A stretch of 64,000 nucleotides of DNA from Anaerocolumna sedimenticola. Lineage in GTDB: Bacteria > Bacillota > Clostridia > Lachnospirales > Lachnospiraceae. Below, piece after piece: positions 46,322 to 55,625 of this stretch. The stretch is taken from NCBI RefSeq assembly GCF_009931695.1, contig NZ_CP048000.1:5226501-5290500 (forward strand), written 5' to 3'. Every line of letters starts with the position of its first letter. The first letter of the stretch is position 1. Made by a program: the position numbers and the translations under genes. The notes under the pieces are model-generated. The model saw nothing but the letters and a program-made list of their open reading frames with translations. It ran no database searches and had not been told where the DNA came from.

Positions 46322-47709
46322 CATAAAATAGCATCAGCCAGCCTTGTTATTCCTTCTTCAATCTGTGATATGCTCAGTTCTCCATACCCCAGTACAAGCT
46401 GATGCTTATGCTTTCCTTTCCGGTATGAATAGTCCTCAACAAAATCCACATCAACCTTTGCCTGGCTGAGCCGCTCAAAATCCATCTCACTTAAATTCCG
46501 ATCAAAGCTGATCAGAAGATGAAGACCTGCATTTTCTCCCGATATTTTGATGTGGTCGCCAAATGCTTTCATTAAGCATACTATCATATGCTTTCTTTTT
46601 CCTTCATATAATTTCTTCATTTTATAAATATGCCTGTCCAAAGACATGGAATCAATAAATTCTGCCATAGCCATCTGTTCCAATGAATTTACCCATATAT
46701 TTGCTGTTTCCATCTGCTTCACCACTTGATCACGGATTTCATCGGGGACGATAAGATATCCCATTCTAAGGGATGGTGTAAATATCTTACTGAAGCTGCC
46801 GAGATAAATGACTCGGTCCGGCTGTAGATTTCGCAGTGGTTGGATTACCTCTCCCTGATACCGGAATTCGCTGTCATAATCATCCTCTATGATATAAGCA
46901 TTATGTTCACGGGCATAGTGTATCAATTCCACACGACGCGCTGCCGGCAGTACGCCTCCTAATGGAAACTGATGGGAGGGTACAACATAAATGAGGCCGG
47001 CTTCCGGTATCGATTTCAGCTGATTAACCTCCATTCCCTGCTGATCCACATCAACCGGACATATTACATATCCGAATTTTTCGAAGGTATTCCTGACGAA
47101 ATTGATGCAGGGATCCTCCATTATGATTCTGTTATCCCTGCTTAAAAGCACCGGTGCGAGTACCTCCATACCTCCGGAAGCACCCGGAACAATAATTATC
47201 TGATCGAAATCACATTGAATCCCTTTTACACGATAAACATAAGAACATATCGCTTTCTGAAGCTTTATATTTCCCGCATAGGATCCATATCCAAGGGTAT
47301 ATTGGTCGGCATCCAAACAGTTATTCTTCAGTATTTTAGCCCATTGGCTTTTTGGAAATGCATTACTGTCAGGATTACCTGCATTAAATGAGATTATACC
47401 CTTCTGCAAATTATGATTTTTGATTTGCCTGTCTTTGTTCTTTCTACTGCTATCCGGCAGAATACCGATTACCGATACATAGGTGCCGGAACCTAAGGTA
47501 CTATTAAGATACCCTTCAGCAACTAGCTGTTCATAAACCTGGATAATCGTATTGCGTGCGACACCGAGTTCTTCAGCCAGTCTTCTCGTCGGGGGCATTT
47601 TCGTACCGGAAGGAAGCTTTTTGCAAAGAATCGCATCCCTGATTTGGTTCTCTAGCTGTCTAGCTATAGAAAGAGGTAACGTCCTGTCTATTTCAAATCC
47701 ATATGTCAT
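46318..47709 (-). CDS. MocR/PdxR-type regulator
   Basis: A 463-aa regulator. Winged helix at about 8-80 (IARQLENQIRDAILCKKLPS, PPTRRLAEELGVARNTIIQV), aminotransferase domain with LGSFSKIFTPSLRMGY (PLP Lys) and IEDDYDSEFRY. It is close in sequence style to the regulator at 38342. It is divergent from the aldo/keto reductase at 47893 and convergent with the GMC gene, so either or both may be its targets. Confidence 0.93.
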   Translation of the reverse strand: MTYGFEIDRTLPLSIARQLENQIRDAILCKKLPSGTKMPPTRRLAEELGVARNTIIQVYEQLVAEGYLNSTLGSGTYVSVIGILPDSSRKNKDRQIKNHNLQKGIISFNAGNPDSNAFPKSQWAKILKNNCLDADQYTLGYGSYAGNIKLQKAICSYVYRVKGIQCDFDQIIIVPGASGGMEVLAPVLLSRDNRIIMEDPCINFVRNTFEKFGYVICPVDVDQQGMEVNQLKSIPEAGLIYVVPSHQFPLGGVLPAARRVELIHYAREHNAYIIEDDYDSEFRYQGEVIQPLRNLQPDRVIYLGSFSKIFTPSLRMGYLIVPDEIRDQVVKQMETANIWVNSLEQMAMAEFIDSMSLDRHIYKMKKLYEGKRKHMIVCLMKAFGDHIKISGENAGLHLLISFDRNLSEMDFERLSQAKVDVDFVEDYSYRKGKHKHQLVLGYGELSISQIEEGITRLADAILC

Positions 47710-47892
47710 AAGTAACCTCCAAATTGGTTCTTAAAAACTTCTATATTATTGGAGCTTTCTGGTATTAATTTTAATTATATAATAGAATTTAGTAATATTC
47801 AATCAATAATGTTTTTATATGAAACCAGCATTTATTTGTATGGATTGGCATATAACGGCACGTATTAATCTATTTAACAGGAGGTAATTTTT

Positions 47893-48897
47893 ATGAAACA
47901 GGTATATTTAGGTAACTCAATGGAAAAAGTAAGCGAATTCTGTCTTGGTTGTATGCTTTTAGGAACGTCCGTAGATAAAAATGTTTCCTTTCAGATTCTC
48001 GATCATTTTCTGGACCTAGGAGGAAATTTTCTGGATACGGCAAACTGCTACGCCTGGTGGGTCGGAACCGGAGAATACATCGGTGATGAAAGCGAAAATA
48101 TTCTTGGGCAATATATAAAAGAGCGCGGCAACCGAGACAAGATATTTCTTGCAACAAAGGTAGGCGCAAGACTAAAAGATCCATATACCATCCGGGATGC
48201 GAATGGAGCTACGGAATGGGACAGGGTAACAAAAGAATATGAGGGGCTTTCCGCTGCTACCATCCGCCGGGAGGTTGAACATAGTTTGAGAAGGCTGAAA
48301 ACAGATTATATCGACCTTTATTACACTCATGTATTTGACAATAATATTCCCCAGGAAGAAACCCTGGATACTCTGAATTCCCTTATAAAGGAAGGCAAAG
48401 TCCGTTATATCGGAGCAAGTAATATTTCAACCAATCAACTGATGGAAGCAAAGAACATCTGTGATATCAAACATCTAACCCCTTATCTGGTGCTGCAGCA
48501 GGAATTTTCATACCTGCATCCTAACAAAGATGCCGACCAGGGAATTACTAGACATGCTGATGAGGAAATGTTTGATTTTGTAGAGAAAAACGGCATGGCA
48601 TTCCTGGCATACTCTCCCCTTCTAAAAGGAATATATGGCGATTATGAAAGAAAAAATAATTATTATAACTGGAGTCATTTTAGTTCAGAAGAATCCTTCC
48701 GTAAATTAAAACTGGTGGATGATCTTGCTGCAGACCTTGGCATAACGGCCAGGCAGCTTGTTCTTGCATGGATGCTGAAACTAAAGCCTGCAATCATCCC
48801 AATACTGGGCTTCAGCAGGATGGATCAGTATCTTGAGAATATATCGGCTTCAGATATAAAATTGACTGAGGAACATATGGCTCTTTTGGGAAGATGA
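47893..48897 (+). CDS. Aldo/keto reductase
   Basis: A 334-aa reductase of the general-stress AKR type. FLDTANCYAWW holds the catalytic Asp and Tyr, DKIFLATKVGARL the Lys and LYYTHVFD the His. An extra WWVGTGEY segment follows the Tyr, as in Mogibacterium- and Bacillus-type members. AGGAGG precedes the ATG. It is divergent from a MocR regulator (about 180 bp) and ends at a shared terminator. Confidence 0.93.
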   Translation: MKQVYLGNSMEKVSEFCLGCMLLGTSVDKNVSFQILDHFLDLGGNFLDTANCYAWWVGTGEYIGDESENILGQYIKERGNRDKIFLATKVGARLKDPYTIRDANGATEWDRVTKEYEGLSAATIRREVEHSLRRLKTDYIDLYYTHVFDNNIPQEETLDTLNSLIKEGKVRYIGASNISTNQLMEAKNICDIKHLTPYLVLQQEFSYLHPNKDADQGITRHADEEMFDFVEKNGMAFLAYSPLLKGIYGDYERKNNYYNWSHFSSEESFRKLKLVDDLAADLGITARQLVLAWMLKLKPAIIPILGFSRMDQYLENISASDIKLTEEHMALLGR

Positions 48898-48992
48898 CAT
48901 GCCCTGATGGCAATCAGATATAAATAATGAGAACACAGCTTTCAGCGTTTCTTTCGGCTCTCTCAAGTTGAGAAAAACGGGCAGGTGTGGTG

Positions 48993-49076
48993 AAAAAGGG
49001 CTGTTGCAAAATTCAAAATATAAAGCATATGCTAGACACAAGTTTAGTAAATTGACTATTTGCAACAGCCCCTTTC
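48993..49076. terminator. Bidirectional long-loop terminator
   Basis: AAAGGGCTGTTGCAAA (48995-49010) pairs with TTTGCAACAGCCCCTTT (about 49060-49075), with a loop of about 50 nt and T-runs outside both arms. It separates the convergent AKR (plus) and SDR (minus) genes. Confidence 0.8.
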
Positions 49077-49084
49077 TCTTATAT

Positions 49085-49915
49085 CTATACTGCTCTTGGC
49101 TGTCTGCCATCAATATCAGTAATCCCATACCTTAAGCCTATTTCTTCCGTGCGTAAAACCTCACCGCTCTGCTCAATGTTACTTTCATCCTGCTCCAACG
49201 CCGCAATGCAGCGTCCGACAAACTGCGGTGTTTCCATTTCTTCCGGACGAAGTGACGGGTCATATTTTGACAATTCAATCATTCCCTCTGTCCGTACATT
49301 TCCAGGATAGATTGAAAACATCTTTACCCCGTATTTTTTTAGTTCATGAGAAGCATCGGAGGTAAACTTGTCTATTGCTGCCTTAAACAAACCATTCGAA
49401 ACATTTAACCAGTATTTTTTAGCACTAATGTAAGATATGTTTGCAATTAACCCACTGTGCTGCTTCACCATCATCTGAGCCGCATAACGGCTTGCAAGAT
49501 AACTGGATCGTAATCCCACCGTATGAAGATCATCGTACAATGACATTGGTTGTTCCCAAAACGGCGTTTGAAAGAAATATTCATTCATGATATGGTCCGC
49601 AGCCGCCCACGCATTATTCACCAGAATATCAATTCTTCCCTGTTCCCTCTGAACCCGTTCAAACAGCTTTGTAATCTCCTCATCCTTTGAGAAGTCACAG
49701 CGATGAACAATTCCGATACCGCCTAACTGATTCACCTCATTTGCCGTTTCCTGTATAGTGGTATTCTTTAAAAAATCAGGTAATCCCTCGGAGCTCACCG
49801 TTCTGCCTGTTACATACACGGTTGCTCCATATTCCGCCAGTCCTAAGGCCACTCCTTTTCCAACTCCTCTGCTGGCACCTGTTATAACTGCTATTTTTCC
49901 TTCAAGATTATACAT
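49085..49915 (-). CDS. SDR family protein lacking the catalytic Tyr
   Basis: A 276-aa short-chain dehydrogenase/reductase of the DHRS1-like group. The cofactor motif VITGASRGVGKGVALGLAEY (10-29) is intact, as is NNAWAA. In the active site the expected Y-x-x-x-K appears as N174-G-L-F-K178 (VSNGLFKAAIDKF): Tyr is replaced by Asn while Lys is kept. The preceding NISYIS offers a Ser. It may have lost classic dehydrogenase chemistry or may use another residue. It lies in the same direction as the AraC gene upstream, about 130 bp away. Confidence 0.9.
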   Translation of the reverse strand: MYNLEGKIAVITGASRGVGKGVALGLAEYGATVYVTGRTVSSEGLPDFLKNTTIQETANEVNQLGGIGIVHRCDFSKDEEITKLFERVQREQGRIDILVNNAWAAADHIMNEYFFQTPFWEQPMSLYDDLHTVGLRSSYLASRYAAQMMVKQHSGLIANISYISAKKYWLNVSNGLFKAAIDKFTSDASHELKKYGVKMFSIYPGNVRTEGMIELSKYDPSLRPEEMETPQFVGRCIAALEQDESNIEQSGEVLRTEEIGLRYGITDIDGRQPRAV

Positions 49916-50044
49916 GATACATCCTCCTTAAATCGTTCCGATGCGCTGCAATAAAAAAAGCCATAATATCGATAGCATCTAACTTTAAATGTTATCCATA
50001 TTATAGCTTATTGTTTCTTCTCTATCATGATGTTTTTTGCTGTT

Positions 50045-50917
50045 TTAATCCGGTGCCTTGATCGGAACCAGAATGTTTACATCATTACTGTCGTTTAGAT
50101 TAAAAATGTTCAGCATACCGATTCCATTGGAACTAAGTTCAATTTCTTTCAGCATAATCCACCTGTACAGGTCCTCAACAAAAGTATTTCTTATCCTTAA
50201 CATATCACCATAATAATGGAAACAAGCGTACCAGCCTTCCGGGAGATTACGTGGTTTTAATCCTTTGACTCTGTCCTTTTGCGATATATGACCACCAAAA
50301 AAAACCGTGTATTTTTTGCTTTCATCCTCATGACAGTTTACCACGCCGAATAATTTCCTTTCAGCCAAAAATTCTGAATATTTTAACGCAAAGCTGCTTC
50401 CCGTTGAATTAAGTTTATGCTCAAAGTTAGCATTATTTTCATTTACTTCCGTATATACACCATAGATATCCGTGCCTTCCAGGTACAAGAATGAATTTTT
50501 TAATGCAAAGGAACCTTTCATGTTCATAATATCTCTTACCACAACATTAGCCTTTTCTACCATATTAATTGGTATGAAACCTTTTCGATATACAATGGGA
50601 GCGATACCGAATTGTTTTTTAAATGCCCTGCTCAGTACTTCTGGACTTTCGTAGCCATAATCCATAGCTGCCCTTGTTACTGTGCAGTCTGAGACTTTCA
50701 GTTTTTCCGCTACTAATGTCAGTTTTCTCCCTTGTACATACTGCTTTATGCTGCAGCCAATCATGATTTTAAAAATTCTGCTGAAATGAAATTCTGATAA
50801 ATAGAATTTCTTTGCTATTTCCTGTACCGACAAAGGGTCATTAATGTTGTTTTCAATATATTCAATAACCTCATTCATAAGCTTAACATAAGAATTCATC
50901 TGTATTCTTCTTTCCAT
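50045..50917 (-). CDS. AraC family regulator with GyrI-like effector domain
   Basis: A 290-aa regulator with the HTH pair at the N-terminus (about 12-110: LSVQEIAKKFYLSEFHFSRI, GCSIKQYVQGRKLTLVAEKL) and a C-terminal GyrI-like small-molecule domain (about 125-290, LPEGWYACFHYYGD ... VNILVPIK). This order is that of Rob/SoxS-like multidrug sensors. The start may be at residue 1 or the Met at residue 7. Nearest genes are an SDR downstream and an amidohydrolase upstream. Confidence 0.9.
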   Translation of the reverse strand: MERRIQMNSYVKLMNEVIEYIENNINDPLSVQEIAKKFYLSEFHFSRIFKIMIGCSIKQYVQGRKLTLVAEKLKVSDCTVTRAAMDYGYESPEVLSRAFKKQFGIAPIVYRKGFIPINMVEKANVVVRDIMNMKGSFALKNSFLYLEGTDIYGVYTEVNENNANFEHKLNSTGSSFALKYSEFLAERKLFGVVNCHEDESKKYTVFFGGHISQKDRVKGLKPRNLPEGWYACFHYYGDMLRIRNTFVEDLYRWIMLKEIELSSNGIGMLNIFNLNDSNDVNILVPIKAPD

Positions 50918-50978
50918 GGCGGATAAAATACTGTACTACCCAATATACAATATATAATATATTTTTTTAATATTATTT

Positions 50979-52235
50979 TCATTCTATTCCAAACAACTCT
51001 GCCGGATTATCATATAAAATTGCTTTGCCGATTTCACACGCTTTGCTGACAGAGAACAGTCCTCGCCGGACTTTTTCTGAAAGCACCTCAGCGATATTTC
51101 TGCGTGCAATATATTGATGTCCGTAAATACCGTCTACGAAGCAATAGTCGCCTCCAAAACCGTTTATTTTATTATACGGTAAAAATTCCAGCCACTCACT
51201 GAGTATGTTTCTTGAAGCAACCGGCGATACAATATGCGCCCAACACATATCAATATAAACGTTCTTAAACATCTTGCACATAACTCCCAGCTCACTTTGA
51301 TACGGGTAGCCGATATGGAAGATATCAAATTTCATATCAGGGTAATCCATAAAGATACGGTTTAGTAATCCGGGATGGCTGTTGGACAGGATATTGCCAT
51401 GCCCCTCCTGTATTCCGGTGTGTATCTGCATGACCATACCTCGCTCCTGCGCAAGGCTGATAATGTAATGAAACATATAGTTTGAAAAATCAATATCACA
51501 TTCAAAGCTATCTGATGTCTTATCGGTTTTTTTATTGTTCATGAGCTTATTAAAGCCTTTTTCAGCAATATACTTTTCTGTTCTTGCAAAGTCTAATGAA
51601 CGTGAATAGGCGAGCGAACATTTAAGTATTTTGCTGGACTTCAAAAAATTATCAATTCGTTTTTCACACGCATGAAGATAATCATCTAATGTACTAATAC
51701 TGATGCCTGCTTCTTTTTCCAGATCAACTATCTCCTGATAGCTATATGGGTAAACCATTGGCCGTATAAAATTCGCCATAATAAAATAATCCTTGTCACA
51801 TTCTCTTTCACCAAAGCGGTCAAGTATTGCAATCTTGATTTTAGATTTTTCCTTAATTATTTTATGGTAATGCTGCTGGTTAAAGGTTTCCAGATAACGC
51901 CTGTTAAGCTCTTCGATGCTGCCTCTGTTAATTTCATCTATTCCGTAAATATCTCTCGCAGCGAATGCCACAGCTTGGCCATATCCTGTAAACTTGCTTT
52001 GTTCCCAATATTTTTCAATGCAATTCCATTTTTCCATAACGGACATTTCTTTACCACGCACCTTATCAAGCTGCTTTAATGGCAGTCCAGCGGTTACAAG
52101 GTCAACACTGAAATAATGGGTCAGAAACTCGCTGATTACGTCGCCCAGTTCTCTCTGCGCTTCAAACGGCATAAGATGCTCATGTGTGTCAATAATTTCA
52201 AGACTGTTTATATAATCCAGTATTTCTATGTTCAA
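50979..52235 (-). CDS. Amidohydrolase family protein
   Basis: A 418-aa metal-dependent TIM-barrel hydrolase. The N-terminal metal site is IIDTHEHL (HxH), with later ligands likely in MVMQIHTGIQEGHGNIL and DIFHIGYPY, and Asp in NGFGGDYC. It resembles the uronate-isomerase/amidohydrolase 2 side of the superfamily; substrate unknown. The start is taken as TTG at 52235 because GGAGG lies 6 nt upstream; the in-frame ATG seven codons earlier would sit on that ribosome site. No terminator separates it from the AraC gene. Confidence 0.85.
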   Translation of the reverse strand: MNIEILDYINSLEIIDTHEHLMPFEAQRELGDVISEFLTHYFSVDLVTAGLPLKQLDKVRGKEMSVMEKWNCIEKYWEQSKFTGYGQAVAFAARDIYGIDEINRGSIEELNRRYLETFNQQHYHKIIKEKSKIKIAILDRFGERECDKDYFIMANFIRPMVYPYSYQEIVDLEKEAGISISTLDDYLHACEKRIDNFLKSSKILKCSLAYSRSLDFARTEKYIAEKGFNKLMNNKKTDKTSDSFECDIDFSNYMFHYIISLAQERGMVMQIHTGIQEGHGNILSNSHPGLLNRIFMDYPDMKFDIFHIGYPYQSELGVMCKMFKNVYIDMCWAHIVSPVASRNILSEWLEFLPYNKINGFGGDYCFVDGIYGHQYIARRNIAEVLSEKVRRGLFSVSKACEIGKAILYDNPAELFGIE

Positions 52236-52363
52236 AAGATTCCTCCAATATAACAATATTTATTAAAAAATCCAGTATTTATGTGGGGTTGCATGCTGAT
52301 ATACCCGCAATATCAATACTACTGCCACAACGTGCCTTGTGGGGATAAAAAATATGATATCAC

Positions 52364-53011
52364 TTACTCCTTATGGTACAAACCCGTATGTCCAGTTAAG
52401 ATATACTCTGCACTTTCAGCAATAGGACGAATTGCTTCCACACTTTGCATATCCTGGCGATGATTCATATTCATCATCCAAAGAAAGGGCAGAAAACCGC
52501 CTTTTCTTGAAAGGCGCAGCAGGTCTCCTGTAACAAGAATACGATTGTCAATCAGGTAAGCCGCTGAACCTGGCGTATGTCCCGGCACAAGGTGAAGCTT
52601 TATTGACACACCTCCCACAACAATTGTTTCACAATCGGCCATCGTATGATAAGGCAAAAAAGGTTTGTTATGCATAAATCCACGCCGCGCCGTTTCGCCG
52701 TTTATCATTTGTTCCTCCCCAGCGGATAGATACCGCTTGGCTTGAGGAAATGCCGTTAGACCGCCAGTGTGGTCATAGTCGGTGTGTGTTAGAAAGACAT
52801 GTGTTACCAAATCAGGTGATATTCCCAATTTACGCAAGCCGCGCCCGGCAACGGCCGGATTCATGCCGGTATCGAACAGCACTACACTGTCCGCTGTTTT
52901 CAGAGCGTAGAAATTTACAAAACCACATCTGACTGCGAAAATGTTATCTGCAATTTTTTGTGTCGGGGCCGGACGAAAACGGCTGAAAATAAATACCAAG
53001 AGCACCAACAC
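52364..53011 (-). CDS. MBL-fold metallo-hydrolase
   Basis: A 215-aa metallo-beta-lactamase-fold hydrolase. The metal motif is LTHTDYDHTGG (H76, D78, D80, H81), where the middle His of HxHxDH is Asp, a known variant. GHTPGSA and TGD follow. An N-terminal hydrophobic stretch (LVLLVFIF) suggests a membrane anchor. The start is uncertain: GTG at 53011 has only a weak TGGAG nearby. AAAGGAGG about 33 nt further up, in frame, precedes ATT-ATT, so a rare ATT start lengthening the anchor is possible. Confidence 0.82.
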   Translation of the reverse strand: MLVLLVFIFSRFRPAPTQKIADNIFAVRCGFVNFYALKTADSVVLFDTGMNPAVAGRGLRKLGISPDLVTHVFLTHTDYDHTGGLTAFPQAKRYLSAGEEQMINGETARRGFMHNKPFLPYHTMADCETIVVGGVSIKLHLVPGHTPGSAAYLIDNRILVTGDLLRLSRKGGFLPFLWMMNMNHRQDMQSVEAIRPIAESAEYILTGHTGLYHKE

Positions 53012-53153
53012 AGCTCCAAAAATAATATAAGAAATAATAGGTACCGCCTCCTTTACTATACCTTTATTTGTATTGGAATATGCAAAGGGAAATTTGATGG
53101 TTATTTTATTGATTTCTCATTCCGTCCCGTTTTGCATCTAAAAATCATCTCTT

Positions 53154-53639
53154 TCATTTTGTCTTCAGCCATTCCAGAACTGGCTCAAGATTTTCCTCTT
53201 TTACACCATCAAAACCGTTTTCAATGATCGTGATGGCTTCTTCGAGTCTTTCATCCTTGTCCTTGCGGCTTTTAAGCATCTTTAAAAACATGGACAGCAT
53301 GATTTTATCCGTACCCTTTAACTCTCTCAGGGGAAAACATCCGCCACGCAGATAAAAAAATGGTATACCTTTAATCTTATTCCTTGCCGCAACTGTTTCG
53401 GTATCGGGCTCAGCGGTTCGTCCGGTGCCTGATCCACAAACAGCTTTGATGTTATACTTTCGCAATTTATCAAGCCCCTGTATCTTCCCGGCTTTCATCC
53501 AGCCAAGAAAAATGACTTCCTCGTCTTGAGTAATCCTTGAAAGTTCCTTTACTCGAAAAACCCTTAGTCCCGTCTTGGCAGCCAGCATATCGGCATACCT
53601 CTTTGTAAAACCCGTTTTCGATTCATAAACAATTAACAT
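53154..53639 (-). CDS. Flavodoxin domain protein
   Basis: A 161-aa flavodoxin-like protein. It starts MLIVYESKTGFTKRYADML, where the FMN phosphate loop S-K-T-G-F-T is clear. It ends with a helical region. It probably binds FMN and acts as an electron carrier or as a protoporphyrinogen-oxidase-like quinone reductase. It precedes the MBL gene in the same direction, about 140 bp apart. Confidence 0.85.
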   Translation of the reverse strand: MLIVYESKTGFTKRYADMLAAKTGLRVFRVKELSRITQDEEVIFLGWMKAGKIQGLDKLRKYNIKAVCGSGTGRTAEPDTETVAARNKIKGIPFFYLRGGCFPLRELKGTDKIMLSMFLKMLKSRKDKDERLEEAITIIENGFDGVKEENLEPVLEWLKTK

Positions 53640-53823
53640 TATATTTTTAACCTCCCTTTCCTTCTAATTTCCCTAATTCCATTATATAACATTCAATCAA
53701 AATTACAAACAATTAATCCAAATTTCTACAGGTAAAAGTTCGCATTTCCTTATGTAAGAGCCAGAAGGCTTACTAAAGTTGATGATATTAAGAAGCAAAG
53801 TATACTCTGTACTCAATAAAAAT

Positions 53824-53892
53824 AAGGGTTCCCCGGCACTAGAACCTCTGCATATAGTCTACTGCAAAAATTCCGGCACTTGGAAACCCTTT
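53824..53892 (-). terminator. Terminator of the DUF2200 gene
   Basis: AAGGGTTCC (53824-53833) pairs with GGAAACCCTT (53882-53891). The minus-strand RNA ends in ATTTTTATTG. It lies about 50 nt after the DUF2200 stop. An extra CCGGCACT copy in each arm shows internal repetition. Confidence 0.65.
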
Positions 53893-53942
53893 GTATTCTA
53901 GCACTTATATCCCCTTTTGCGGAGTATATCAGCTAATTACTT

Positions 53943-54293
53943 TCAGTTTCTCAAAATCTTCTCCATTGGCTTGCCTTTTGCCAATTCGTCCACCAGTTTG
54001 TCAAGCCACCTGATTTTCTGCATGAGCGGGTCTTTGATTTCCTCAACGCGGTATCCGCAAATCACACCTGAAATTTTGGAGGCATTCGGGTTTATCTGCG
54101 GGGCTTCGTTAAAGAAGGTTTCGTAATCGATATTCTTCACAATTTGTACTTGCAAGCCAGAATCATCATACCCCGTCAGCCAGCAAATCACAGCATCAAC
54201 CTCGGATTTGGTGCGTCCTTTGCGCTCCGCCTTTTGAACGAGTAGCGGATAGACGTTCGAAAACGCCATCTTATATACGCGCTCGTTTGTCAT
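53943..54293 (-). CDS. DUF2200 family protein
   Basis: A 116-aa soluble protein of unknown function. The family pattern is distinct: RVYKMAFSNVYPLLVQKAER, KGRTKSEVDAVICWLTGYD, NPNASKISGVICGYRVEEI and IRWLDKLVDELAKGKPMEKI. Many bacteria encode it as a single gene. It has its own terminator, and the upstream DNA carries a gene remnant. Confidence 0.9.
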   Translation of the reverse strand: MTNERVYKMAFSNVYPLLVQKAERKGRTKSEVDAVICWLTGYDDSGLQVQIVKNIDYETFFNEAPQINPNASKISGVICGYRVEEIKDPLMQKIRWLDKLVDELAKGKPMEKILRN

Positions 54294-54326
54294 AAAGTGT
54301 CACTCCCTTTCGCTTTCTACTTTATT

Positions 54327-54446
54327 CTACACCATATGATACCGGTGATGAATTCTAATTAATTGCTTTCCAAGCGGCAGCGGAATCGCTCCCTTGGAAA
54401 TCTTATATCCTGTAAGCCGTTCCGCACTTGCCGGCGTAGCTTCACT
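54327..54446 (-). pseudogene. Possible DUF1801 (YdhG-like) C-terminal remnant
   Basis: Forty codons read SEATPASAERLTGYKISKGA then IPLPLGKQLIRIHHRYHMV and a stop. YKISKGAI-LPL-K-LI resembles the end of YdhG-type iron-chaperone proteins (YKTSKGAIQFPLDKPL). No start or N-terminal half is present. The match is short, so the call is tentative. Confidence 0.35.
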
Positions 54447-54513
54447 GCAGGATTACAGCACTTCGGGCATTTCCATATTTCACCCGCGCTCCTTGTTATT
54501 ATGCCACTGATAC

Positions 54514-54927
54514 CTACTTGATAATCACCCACCGATGACTTACCAATAATAAAGCTATAAGTAACAAAACCAAAATGGTGAATACCGCGGCAAGTACGCT
54601 GATAACCTTATTAGTCCTGCCTTTCAGAGCCTTGGAGAACAAGGCATAAATACCAATCCCGATTATCCCTCCGAGCGTATTGCTAAACACGTCGGTGATG
54701 TCGGCTCTGCCGATAGCAAAAATAAATTGTATTATTTCAAAGACAAAAGTCAAGCCAACAATAATAAGAAGCTTTTTCACAAAAGACCACGGGGCTTTAA
54801 GCATACAAATATAGACTCCCAAAGGTATGAACGCAAGAATATTCATTATGATTTCGGCAAAGCGAATAACGCCGTTATCACCAAAAGACCCCAGAAGCTG
54901 GAACACTAAACAAGACCACATGGTCAA
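54514..54927 (-). CDS. VanZ family membrane protein, N-terminally shortened
   Basis: A 137-aa integral membrane protein. Recognised VanZ segments are GSFGDNGVIRFAEIIMNILA, FIPLGVYICML, FEIIQFIFAIGRADITDVFS and NTLGGIIGIGIYAL, followed by one more helix. Family members usually have about 40-60 further residues before this point, including the first helix and the NLIPF segment. Here the frame begins MTMWSCLVFQLLG instead, so the gene may be truncated. VanZ proteins relate to teicoplanin resistance, but the link is weak for most. Confidence 0.75.
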   Translation of the reverse strand: MTMWSCLVFQLLGSFGDNGVIRFAEIIMNILAFIPLGVYICMLKAPWSFVKKLLIIVGLTFVFEIIQFIFAIGRADITDVFSNTLGGIIGIGIYALFSKALKGRTNKVISVLAAVFTILVLLLIALLLVSHRWVIIK

Positions 54928-54968
54928 ACAGTTTCGAACTCATACTATATCCATAGGAATATATATAA

Positions 54969-55547
54969 TCACAATAAACTTTTTATGGCTCTCGTTAAAA
55001 CAGTATCCCAAGGTCTTGACTCAATCACTCTAATACCATTCTGATTACAAGTATCTGCTATCCACTTCTCATATGCGATACTTATTTCGGCTCTGTAATG
55101 TTGTAATTCGCCACCTTCTCTTGATAAATAATTCTCCACTATTTGATTTATGTCTGATTCAATCACAAAAATTGATTTTACCTCAGGATTCTCGAAAGAT
55201 TTTGTAAATTCGGGATAGATAAAATCGCCTTCAATAATAATAGGTAATTTATCTTCAATATGCCTGTTAACAATCTCTTTCAATACCGGAATCATTTCTT
55301 TGCTTACACCAATCAACCAGTTTACATTGCCGCCAACTCCGATATCTCTCCAATTTACACCAGTATTCCAATAATGTATTGCAGGAAAACTTTCCTTTGT
55401 TGTAACCGTTTCTACAGATAGGTGAATATCATCTACTTCCAAGACATTCACACCATAGAATCGAGCAATTTCATAAGCTATGCTTGATTTACCTGTTCCC
55501 GAAGCTCCACCAATAAATAAGACGGTCCAGTTTCTATCATTATTCAC
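54969..55547 (-). CDS. P-loop kinase-like ATPase
   Basis: A 192-aa P-loop NTPase with Walker A GGASGTGKSS (K20), a VLEVDDIHLSVE segment like that of 2-phosphoglycerate kinase-type proteins, and IIIEGDFIYPEF. The end ESRPWDTVLTRAIKSLL is typical of small substrate kinases. The substrate is unknown. It stands alone between VanZ and YolD genes. Confidence 0.8.
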   Translation of the reverse strand: MNNDRNWTVLFIGGASGTGKSSIAYEIARFYGVNVLEVDDIHLSVETVTTKESFPAIHYWNTGVNWRDIGVGGNVNWLIGVSKEMIPVLKEIVNRHIEDKLPIIIEGDFIYPEFTKSFENPEVKSIFVIESDINQIVENYLSREGGELQHYRAEISIAYEKWIADTCNQNGIRVIESRPWDTVLTRAIKSLL

Positions 55548-55625
55548 ATCTTAACCCCTTTACAAATTCTTATTTACTAATTATATCAAACTTTCAATCC
55601 AAAATATAGTAGTTCATACACAAAT

